DNA of 64,000 nt, from positions 558,001 to 622,000 of the forward strand of contig VXBP01002290.1 in NCBI GenBank assembly GCA_013400115.1. Direction: 5' to 3'. Within the stretch, counting starts at the first letter, position 1. Each line of letters begins with the position of its first letter. The translations under genes were made by a program, and so were the position numbers. Shown here one piece after another: positions 50,201 to 61,500 of the stretch. The notes below the pieces were generated by a model. That model saw nothing but the letters and a program-made list of their open reading frames with translations. It made no database searches and was not told the origin of the DNA. This DNA comes from Rhinopomastus cyanomelas (taxonomy: Eukaryota > Chordata > Aves > Bucerotiformes > Rhinopomastidae).

Positions 50201-52435
50201 TATGCTGGTGGCTTTTTGCGGGGCTGTATCAAAATACAGATTTTAACAGTTCATGTATTTTAAAATTTGATAGTATTTTGTAATAAAAAAAAGAGTATGA
50301 ATAAAAAATTCTACAGTAATTAGGAGAGAAATTGAGAGAGCCATAAATCTTAATAATAAGAGTTGGTTTAAGTGGCTTTTTTTTTCTTTTTTGAATTGAG
50401 AATTCATATTTAATTTAGAAATATCCTATTGTAGAAGCAAATGGCAAAACTTTATTCAGGATCTTCCAAAAGATCCATTTATTTTCAATCTTAAATCCAG
50501 CTCATAAGATGAGATATATTAGACGTGCTAGAAGAGCCTCTGGAAATTAGGCAGCACTTTGTTCATTTCAGTCGGTGTAAAACTGCGTGCGGCTTAGGTA
50601 ATAACAGCAGTGCTTGATCTGCAAGGCACTCAGCGACCCTTTCTGTACTTTACTAAGTGCCTGTATGAAGCTGGAGCTCAGCCCCTTTCTAAATACAGGC
50701 CTTAAGCCAAGAACCCTGTCGGCGTGGGGAACCCAGGTTTGGTTTCTTATCCGGTGGTACAACGCTCGTGTGACAGCGAGTCACTTGATTGCTCTGTGCT
50801 TCGTGTGTAATGTGTACGAGGTAAAGAGATTTCATTTTTATCATTTATATAGCTGTGTGGTGAGGAGTGGCTAAGCAAACTGGAGAGCTGCAGGTGCGGA
50901 GTGTTTTGGCAGTGTGGAGAGCTAGAGCTTTTCTCAGGACTCATCCCAAGGCGGCTGCTTTTATTCAGCCAGTGCAGGAACAAGCTGGTGAGGACTAATG
51001 GATGTCCTGACTCAGTATCCTCAGCCACGTGGGGATGTCTGGGTGCTGAGATGAGTGGAGGGCAAACAGAGTGTGCATTGGGAAAGATGAGTCTGAATCA
51101 CAGCCAGAAAGAGGTTCTTCTACAACTGATTCGGTTGTGCCTGAAGTGGGCGATTGGTTCACTCTCTGCCTGCTCTAACTGGAAAATGACAGCTTACAAA
51201 AAACAAAACCCTGAATGTTTGCTCCTCTTGCCTCCTCCTTTGCTCTCTTCCTTCCTGCATGGTCACTGCAGTGGTGATTCCTTCTCTGTTTGTAGCTAAG
51301 TGTAGTCTGCAGAGCAGTGTGATATATCAAGCTCCCCTTTCCTTTCTGTGATTAATTTAATTGAATTATTAGGCTGATTTCAAGAGAAATGCTAGTCTAG
51401 CTACTTTTTTGGTTGTTTTAATGGCAATACTGTGTTAAACCAGTGTGTAAGGTCCCACAGAATCAGTGGGTTGGTTAATACAAACCATTTTTGAATGAGC
51501 ACACTATATACTGGATCAATGTATGGGAAAGGGCTACAAGTGTCCCTGTGTAAGGAATGACTGAGTCCTCAGGGTCAGTTCCTCACAGGACACTGAACAC
51601 AATAGAGGCCTGGCAAGAGACAGAGGTGTGATGCTTAAAACTGTCCCTGCTGAGGAGGGCTGCAACCTCTAACAAACCCATCTCTCCCAGTTAGAGTAGT
51701 GCAGAGGTGTGTGATGCCAGTTATGTTTGTCTCTGCGTTGTTTCCTTGGGGACCTATGGGATAGTGCTAAGCTGTCACAAGATCACCTCAGTGCATCACT
51801 CCAACCTCCATGGATCTGCACATGGTGCATCTTGCTGGGAAGCCTGGAGGACCTTTGTGTTTCTCATTGTCAGAGCAGAGCTTCGAGGTTATTCCAGCGT
51901 GAGGCTGCTGCAGGCTGTCAAATGCTTTTCTTGATCTGGGTGATAATGACAACAATGATTTATCTACTATTCATTTATGTCTCTCATGGTAAATCTGGTG
52001 AATAACTATAATCCCATTTCTCCCTCAACCTCCTCCTTTGTTCTATTCGGGATGGAAGCACAGATGACCAAGGGACTGCTAAAAGGCACAACTTGCCTCA
52101 GGCACTTTTGCTGTGTTTTATCTACGAGGCCATTTTCTTTTTTTCTGAACCCTTTTCCTAGTGTTCTCCTTGGCTAGAGGCTTTAACTGTGTCTCTCTTG
52201 CCAGGCTTCTAGTGTTTAAACATCCAGTATTTAAATTAAGTGTCTTTTTACTGTCTCAGCCTCTCTCTCTCAATTTTTCACTATTTTGTTTGCAATAGCA
52301 GTGAACTATTCCAGCAGAAATGCTGAGCCAAATTCCTTGCTGATAGAAAACAGAGTTGGGGAACTTTATAATGGCAAAGATCTAGATCATTTGATCTTAC
52401 CTGTCTGTGTAGAAACCGCAGACTTTTTAAAAAGT

Positions 52436-52512
52436 GAATTGGGAAGTGAGGCCCGGGAGAGGCTGATGAGTTGCTAAGGTCATGCATATGGTTGGTAATG
52501 TAGCAGGGACTC
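52436..52512 (-). mobile_element. Probable ancient MIR-type SINE relic, minus strand
   Basis: On the + strand AGTGAGGCCCGGGAGAGG, TTGCTAAGGTCATGCA, TTGGTAATGTAGCAGGGACT appear in order and near the spacing of the inverted MIR core as remembered (ACTGAGGCCCAGAGAGG, CTTGCCCAAGGTCACACA, AGTAAGTGGCAGAGCC). This is the better of the MIR candidates here and falls inside the 230-codon open frame 52281-52973. Confidence 0.6.
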
Positions 52513-55500
52513 CCCCATGCATGTGTCTGCCCTTTCCAGCCTCCTGTGATGCTTATGAGATGGTAATGAAACTCCACAGTTTCTTCAGCTAAGGAAAGGG
52601 ATAGAGAGAGACCTTTACTAGATCTCTGTGAGGCACTAGAGTGCCTCAGGGCAGCAGAGACTGCTTTCCCTGGTTTAAGCAGACCCAAGGGCTTGATTTG
52701 TCCTTCCTCACTTTGGATTTTATTCCTAAATTTGGTGGCAGTGAGACCTAAAGCAAAACCCAGGCACTCCCTAACACAGGGCAGAGGAGCGGAGTGTATC
52801 CTCGCTGTGTATTTCTTACTAGCCTGGCTGTAAATCTGCAGAGAGATGGCAGTGTAGGAGGGGGGTTCCCCATACATTTCAGTTCTGGTAATCCAGAATC
52901 TTGTTCCTTCAAGTGCCCTTCCTGGTGAAGTTCTCCAGAGCAGTATGGGGAGCTGGGAGAGCAGGCTTGTCAACTACCGGGGTTTGCTTCTCACAACTTG
53001 TAGGTGGAGTGTTTGCACACCTCCTCTGCTTCCTTTCTGGTTGCACTGTGGGTTGTTCAGGTGCTTCTCCTGTGTGTCTAATTCAGCTGAAGTCAGTGCT
53101 TGTGTTGTTTTCCAGGAGACACTGCAGAATGTAACCACAAGTACACATTGCTCACACTTCTGCTTTCTGGTTTTTGTTCCTCCCCGCTTCTTCCAACCTT
53201 GTTCAGCGATTTACAAAGTGTTATTCATTAGAAACGTTCCGCATCCTGGGGAAGAAAAAAACCAACTTCTAGTGAGCCAAAAGTTGCTCGTCCTGCCCTG
53301 TTTTTCTGCCTTTGAAGAAAAATGTGTATGGTCTAATGATAATTCCCGAGTGACCTATAAGCTGAGTCTAGCTGTGGTAATCAGAGCCTCGTCCTGGAGG
53401 CCGGCTGTCAGAGATGGTTGTTAGAACAATTGATGCAGCAGACATCTGTCTCAGCTGAACTCTGCTTGTACCTTTTGGAAGAAAGTGAGCTCTCATTTGT
53501 ATACATAACATGGGAACAGGAGAGAAGCCGCATTTCCGTGGCCATCTTTCTTTAACGAGCTATCATGATATTTCATTAAAATAACATACACCCTTTGAAC
53601 TGTCACATCTCTGCACAAGGTGCTACTTGAGTAGCTGGAGGGAAAATTGCTTCATTGCACAGGATGCAAAACCTCTGCAATTCACTGAGGGGCTGTGGGG
53701 ATTGACTGGTGAAAGACAGAGAATTTTTTGCTTGTATAATTAGGTCTGCTTAAAATCTAAATATATAAAGAACTCTGTCCCCTCATCTTTCAGAGACATA
53801 GTTTTCTGATGCTTTTGGAAACAATTCATCCTTCTAACTCTTCCACAAAGATTCTGCTTCTGGCACTAGAGAATTTCCAACAAATATCAGACTCTTGAGT
53901 CAAACACGCAGAGGCCATCCTGGGGTTGAAAAGCGCACAAACAAACTATTGTTAAAGTTTGCTGAGGCTGCTGGCGTTGCCAAGGGGGCATCTTGTTGTT
54001 CTTTGCTCATATGATTTAAAGGAATGAGAAAATTCAGAATGAGAGAAACGAGGAAGCAAATCCTCTGAAAGGACCTTCCCCACCGCGGAGCAGCATTCAG
54101 ACATGAACACAGTGGGGCCTGTCACTGAATGGGCAAATTCACTCTAAATACTTGCTATCAGTAGTAAGAGAATTTGAGGATGATATCAGAGGAGCTGAGA
54201 AGGGAAGAGAAAAAGAGGTAATTTTGAAAAAACTGGAAGCCTGCAGATTTATTTATGATTTAAATATTAAAGTCCCAACTGTATGAGCACAACTTACCCC
54301 TTTTTCTCAATAATTTATTACTACACTCAGCTCACTCACATGACAATGTATTGGAAACTGCATCATCCTGTGCAGCCGGGTAATTTTTTCCTCCTCTAAA
54401 TATATTACACTGGTTAAATGAGGCTGTGTTTTTGTGAACAATGTGTGTATCAGTACAAGATGAATCACACTCACATATCCTTCTCAGGCCTTTATTTAAC
54501 ACCTCCTTTGCTCAGCTTTGGAAATATATTAAATTTTTTGCCTCTTCTTACTGGAACATCTGGTACAAAATGAGTCCTTTGTACTGTATCAATCAAATAC
54601 TTGATATCAGAAAATCAAGCGTCTGAAGCATAAGATTTTCCTTATTTGAAGACAACTGAATCCTATTTTGTAATAAAAATGGAAGGATGAAAAAAAAACT
54701 GTGGCAGAAACATATGGCGCTGGTTCCACTTCTAAGTGGAGGTGCACCAAAGTACCTGTGCCCCTGCTGTGTGGCCAAGTGACCTGTTAGAAATGTCAGT
54801 GTATTGAACAGAGCAGCTGGTGTACACTCAGCAGTGACCAGCTGAAGTTGCCAGCAAAGGTTTTGGGGACTGGAATATGTTGAGTGGGGTTGGTGGGACC
54901 TCACAGTGGGGTGGAGGAATGTATGGGGCTGGGATGGAGGGGCTGCTGTGGTTTGAAGTGGAAAGGTTGGAGTTCAGCTCCTCGGGCACTTGGAAGGAGC
55001 AGATGGCCATTTACTTCTTCCTGTCTAGCCTCTCTGTGATGTGATACATGTGTTGGCATGAAAGTGTTAAATTGATCTTTTCAGTAGTGATCGTGTTCTC
55101 TCCTCGAGTTTGTTCCCATAATACAACATACGCTGCCATCCAGCATCCTGCTGGCACAGCCTCACCAAGCAGTGGTACTGTGAGCTTCCTTGATGGTGCC
55201 ATTGCCAGGGCATCTTAGCACAGCAAACCCAAGAACTTCCAGCATGTCCAGTATGGATGCAGTGAAAAATTTTCCAGGTTGCTCATGACTGAGTTCAGAT
55301 ACGCTCAGCAGCTGGGCTGGTGTTTAGTAATTTGTACCTGAGCCCTGAAATGGACACTTATGCCTCAGACTGGGCTACCCTGTGTGTGCTGCTCATGGAG
55401 CCGAATTAATCTCCTTATGGAGCTGCCTCTGAATTTGTTTCAGAGACTTTAGTATGTTTTCTTTAAATCCAGGGCTGCTTAGGTCCTGCTGAAATGTTCT

Positions 55501-58500
55501 GTGTACTTGAAAATATATTGAATCTGAAGTTGGCTCGCATACGCTTCAGACTCCTTGTCCTTATTTTTGTTTTCAGTGTTGTATTTTTCCAGGCTGACTG
55601 ATTTGAGTCCCCTGTTCCTATCATAACACGTGTGGTGTGAGTATTGGACAGAGCAACCCGAGCATTTCAAGCTTCAGTCTGGTTTCCTTTTTTTGTCCTT
55701 TTAAACCATGGTACTGGAGGCTGGTAGCCATGGTAACTCCCTTATCTGTGTTGAGAAATAAATACGAAAAATTGCTTATTTTTACTTTTTATATATAAAA
55801 ATGCAGAAGCAAATAAAACCTGCACTGTATGACTCACTATATTTTAAAGTCTCCATTACCTCTGTTAAATGTGGAGCCAAATAATGCGAGAAAAATTAGA
55901 ACAAACTCTGCTCCCTTCCAAGGAATTCCACTTGCAACGTGTGCAGGAGGGTTTGGGCTGTATTCAGCTGCTGTTGGGTATTGAACCCCAAAGAGCCATG
56001 GGCGACTCCTTGAAGAGCCTCAGCCAGTGTGTGGGCTGGACGCAAGTGACAGAGACTCCAACAGGAGCCAGATCTAACAAAAGGCTTAGACTCAACTTTT
56101 CTCTTTTTCATGTCTTTGTTTTCAGCTCTTTGTTTTAGAGGAGGCTGAGAAATGCACCTGCTCTCAGTTAACGTAACACAAACCTTTCCAAGCTGGAATT
56201 GCTGCAGGTCTAGAAATCTTTGTTTAATTACTGCACCTTGATATCTTGAGACTGGTGCATAATTCAGTGATTCCTCACAAGGCAAATCAATGTTTTCATT
56301 TCAATTCCCACATAAAAGAACCTGCAAATTACTTCAAGAAAGCTGTCTTTCTGTTCATTACATGTGATATATGGCTGCAAAAATATCTCCAGTTTATACT
56401 GCCTGGGTGCCACTGACGTGCTTTAATGTGCCATCAGTTCCTCATACTGTCACATACTCTGACAACCACTGGGAGCAGCTACTGGAAAAGTGACTCAGAA
56501 GGTCTCAAGGAATTTCTCATCAAAAATTTTTCTTTATTTTCCAGTAACTGGGCTCCAGCTGTTGCTAAACTTGCCTGCCTTTTGTAAATGGTGGTCACGC
56601 CAGCCTGTCTTTACGAGTGATTTGTCCTTCCTTTCTCCACCTACCCAGCTAGGCTGCTAGAAACTTCTGCTGGGACAGGGAACACCTTTTATTAAACTGA
56701 TATAACTGTGGGAAAAAGACACTAGGTTTTGGGCACTACCACATTGCCTGCGCCTCACTATTTGATGAAAGTGTTCTTTCAGTTCGTTAATATGAGCTTC
56801 TGTGAGAAGAATGGAAAGCAGAGGTTTTCCCTGCTGACATCTGAGCGGCTAGAGGTGGCAATACTGGACGTTAAATTTGGATAATGTGCTCTTTCCCTTT
56901 GCATGTCAGATTTTGTTTCTCTTCTTGGGTGAGTGTAACCCTCTGGATTTCAGTGAAAACACTTTACATATGAATTCTTTGAGTACGCACTAACATATGA
57001 TTAAAATGCTCTTGTTACAACGTTCCTTTTACAACCTTATTTGCTAGAGAAGCCGCGTGGAGCAAATGCTGAAAGATCCATGTGGACTCCATAAGAAGAA
57101 AACGATGTACAAGTGTTTCAGTTCACAGAAATACTTGTTTTGGAATAGCTCAATCGCACTTCTTCTGTTTTCTGTACATGATAACATGTGCATTTATTTT
57201 CCAGTGAGGCTCCTTCACGTGCTGTTCCATTGCTCAGTGTCTCTCCTGCTATGTCTCTGATTCACTAATAAAATATTTTTGGTTCTTCTTTTCCTCTGCC
57301 TGAATTTCAGCTCTTGCTAAGCTGTTGCAGCTTTGCCCTCTCCCTGCTGCGTGTCTTTGTGAGCAGTGATTTCTGCTTCCAGTTTTTTGTTTTTCCTTTT
57401 CCAGAGTTCACATTCTTTTGAGTGGCAGAGCGGCTCTGGAGCGTGTTCCATGGCCTTCCCCATTCCAACAGGCAACGCTCCTAATTAGGGACTCTGGCAT
57501 CCAGTTGTGACAATTCTGAGGCGTGATCTGGAAAGATAAATTGGGAGCATTTGTTACTCCAGAAATGGGCTGCCCATATATAGATTGGGCTGATTAGCCA
57601 AAGGGAACTTGTGGAATGGCCTTGGAATGGAAAAGAAAGGCAGGAAGCAGGTCCATGGATATCTCTCTGTGTGTTTACAGACACAGATGCCTTTGCAAGT
57701 ATGGTAATTTGATTTGTAGGGAGTTTTTTTTTGCTTATTGAGAGTATAAAGGGAGAAGTGAGTGACAGAAAACTACCTGTTGGGTTTTGCACTATTTTAG
57801 TAATTTCAAGATGTTTAATAGTTTAAAAAGAAGGCGTTTCTGTGTGGCAGCATTAAGGACTTTGCAGCAAACAGGGATTTGATTCTTAGAGCAGTGTTGT
57901 GACCTGTTTCACAGTAGAACGGGCTGCTCCAGACCCTATTTGTTTGGTGGCAGAGCTGAGAAGCACAACCCAAACACCGTTCCTGAGCTCAGGCACTTGC
58001 TGTCCAGTTAGCTCTGTCTGTACATGACCTGTGAAAACTTCCACTTCAGCTTGAGGCACTGCAGCTTTGTTTGAGCTGCTTTCTTCAGGAAAACAGGAGC
58101 TGGTGTGAGTTTCTGATGTGAACAAGAGCTCAGATGAGCTGCAGAAGGTTCAGCACTGCTCATCAGTGTGCTAGAATCTGTACAGGGAGAGGCAAATTTG
58201 CTGTCTTTCTACGGAAGTTTTTTTGGCAGTTCTGGAAAAATCTTTCCTTTTCTCAATCAGCATCTCAAGTTCAGTCTCCAGTGCAGAAATGGAACGATGG
58301 AAATTCTTGTTTAAATCTCATACCTTTCTTACAAGCACCTTGTCCCTCACATGTGCTATTTCCTGCCCTTATGTGGAATCTGCTTGTCACCGATGCTGAC
58401 AGATGCAGGATAAAGTGCACTTTCCTTTGGCTGTGCCAAGTGGATATGCAGCAGCGTGCTTGGCTGGGGAAGCTAACGGATTGCGTGCAGACCTGGGATT

Positions 58501-61500
58501 GTCCAAGGGGGAGCTGCTTTTTCTTAAAAGCACCCGTTTACAGGGTACGTGTGCAGCTGCTTGATGTGCTGGCCGAGATGTGATAGTGGCCAGTAATACG
58601 GACGTGCTGAACCCATTCCTCCCATCTACTTGGGATTTTCTAAGCTCAGAGTGGTTGTTTAAATTCTCTTTACCGTAAATTGAAGCACTGAGTTTTAGAT
58701 TCCCAATTCAATGGCTCTGCACCCGTGTCTGATGTCAGGGCCCAGAGGTTTTAGCTGTAACAGCTAATCCTTGCTACTGAATAATGGGTGACTTCACATA
58801 GCAAATATGTTACCGGATCTGAGGTCAGTGCAGGAGAATGAAGAGCCAGAAGGAGGGTTTGTCACGTCTCAGTATTTGCTATAACAAGACAAGTGGCAAG
58901 AGCCAAACTTGAGCACCCAGTACAGATCATGTACTTAGCACACAGGTTGTTCTGAGGGCTACTGGTGTCAAAATCACAGCAAAACATTTCCAGGGAGTAG
59001 ATAGACATGGGATTTAGACCAGTAGGTGTTGCCTCTTCTTTTCTAGCTTTCAGTAATTTACTTCTGTAGTCTTCTAGTACCGGGTGAAAACGTGGTGTGG
59101 TGCAGAATCGCCACACTTGGGCCAACTCTTCCCTTTCAATTATAACTTTCCTTTTTGCCAGCAGCACTGCTGTCACAGCCTGAAGATTGCAGTCAGATGG
59201 CCTCATCCAGTCCAACTTTCCAGGCAGTTTCAACCTTTACCTTATTTTGAAGTGCCATGGGAACAATAACCCCTGTTTCTGTCTGCTGGCTTTCATGTAT
59301 GGAGTTGCACATGCAGGGTGCCGAGCATGCAAAGGCTCTGAACCTACTGGAGTAACTAACTAGGTCACTCTTGAAATGTTGTCACATGGTTGGTCTTTTG
59401 CCTTCTTTCATTTGGTGAGGCTGCAGAAAGCAAGGTCTGAGCAAGAGGCAGCAAAACCATAGTTCATCTGTACATTCTCTCTCCAGCTTTTCCTGATTCT
59501 CAGAACTGTACAGAAAATGGCAGATCCCAAGTGCAAATTATCACAAGAAGCTTCCAGTTGTGCACCAGTGCTTTTGAAGAAGCAGGTGTAGAACTGGGAA
59601 GCAGTAAGGACAGATTCTAAACCTAGTCTGATGTTTTTGGCTTGCATTTTGTAGTTGTTTTCCAGATTTAATCTGCTAATGCTTCAACAAGCATTGTGCA
59701 AAGTCGTTAAGGTTTATCATAGGGATATCTGCTTTTATGGTTCCTTTTTGGAAACATGTAATGAATATCTGCCTCTCTGCTTCTTTAGTCTTTCTGGTTG
59801 TACAAAACACTTGTGTCTTTTCATGGGCTGTCATTTCAAGTGGGCAAATGGATGGAGAAATCGCTTGTGGAGGCCTCCAACAGGTGAAGCTGCCTACCCA
59901 CTGTAGAGTGTCACTCTCAAACCATTGGGGAAACTAAGGCACATCCAGGCCCTGCTTTGCAGCACTATCCCATAGCAAAAGCTTCTCTGCCAGTGGTTTA
60001 GGCTAAAAGGCTCTGAGGGATGTGTGGTAGGAGTTTGAAATGAAATAACTAAACCTTACTGGCTCTGAATTGAAACTGATAATTGTGAGAGACCGGGATT
60101 GTTGTAGTAGAGAAGGTCCTTACTGCTTTGCTCATCATGTTCTCAAACTGCCACACTTTTATTCCAACCTGTAAGGCAGAGATTCCAAGAGCTGAGTCAT
60201 GACTATCTCAGGGGTCCTTGTCAACATTTGTCAGAGGTGAAAGTCAGTGGTGAGGGGCACTGTGGTTATTGCCGCAAGATACTCAGCATCTGCATCTTCA
60301 GAGCTCTTGCCCATAGTCACAACCTGCTGTTGTGCAGGCACAGCAGGTCCTTTCTGTGCCTCTGCAGCTGAGCAGAACAACCTTGAACTTCTGTGGTGAA
60401 TGAAAAAATGGTGTGCTAGGGACCTGGTCACTGCTTGCAGCTATGGCTTTGGAGAAAAACCTGATTTCTGAAATGGATTACAGCGTGGTCCATTCCAACT
60501 CCAGTCAATCACACTTAATTATCGGCCCAGGGCACAGGGTATCCGTCACACTCTGATAAATTCAATGAACATGTGGATTGTATCATCTTTTGTCATCAGT
60601 ACCGTCTGGTCTTGGCATTAACGCTATAGGGCTAGACTGGAGAAATGTTGATTAGCAGATACACTGATCGGTCATGAAAATTCATTTCCAAAATGAATTT
60701 TGATTTGGAGTGAATATGATTATTTTCCCACCTCAGGCAAAGGGAGCCTGAATTCTTGATTACACATAATTATTTATACTCATATTTAGGCCGTTTTATA
60801 CACCCCCAAGGTGGTGTAAACTGGTATGACTTTAAATTCGAGGTTAGATCTGAAATGTTTCAGCATTTCACTCACTTGTTGGGTACTTGACAGAAAATGG
60901 GAGTTGTCTGTCTTTTGAATTGTCTTTGTGTTTAAGCTGATGTAAATGTCCTCTGCTATTTTATTTTCTCTTTGGAGGTCTGACCTCATGTTAGTCAGAA
61001 ATAGCCCAACTGGTTCTCTCAAGCTTTTTCTAGAAAGTGCAGTTTTCAGTGGTGATGGTTAAGGAGCATATTCTGAGGGGTGCCTGCTGTCCCTGTTTCA
61101 GTGTTAGTAGGGGCTTTGAAAGTTATTTCCCAAAAGACAGATGTTGTTCTACACTTGAAAACCCCAGTACGTAAGGCTGCCTCAGAGCTCAGCTGGTGTT
61201 GCTGGGAATATCCCCCCATCACCTTTACCGCAGTGTGACATGGGGAGGCACCTTGCTGTTCGCGAGTTGTACTGTTGTGCTGAAGGTAGTAAAGACCCTT
61301 TTGCTATAGGCTTTCAAAAATGCTTGCGACACCAGTCACTTGGCATTCAAATGACATTTTTGCAATGTTTAGGAATGTCAGACTGCAGCATGAGCCAGCA
61401 CAGCTCGGCCAAAATTGTTGCCTGCTGTTTCCACAACAAAATGGCCTGCCCAAGCTTCAGTGTCTGCCATCACAATACCCCGAGACTGCCGATGGCTTAG

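Noticed and set aside
52945..53424. 159-codon plus frame
   Set aside because: Cysteine- and phenylalanine-rich translation typical of chance reading of T-rich DNA; no homology recognised.
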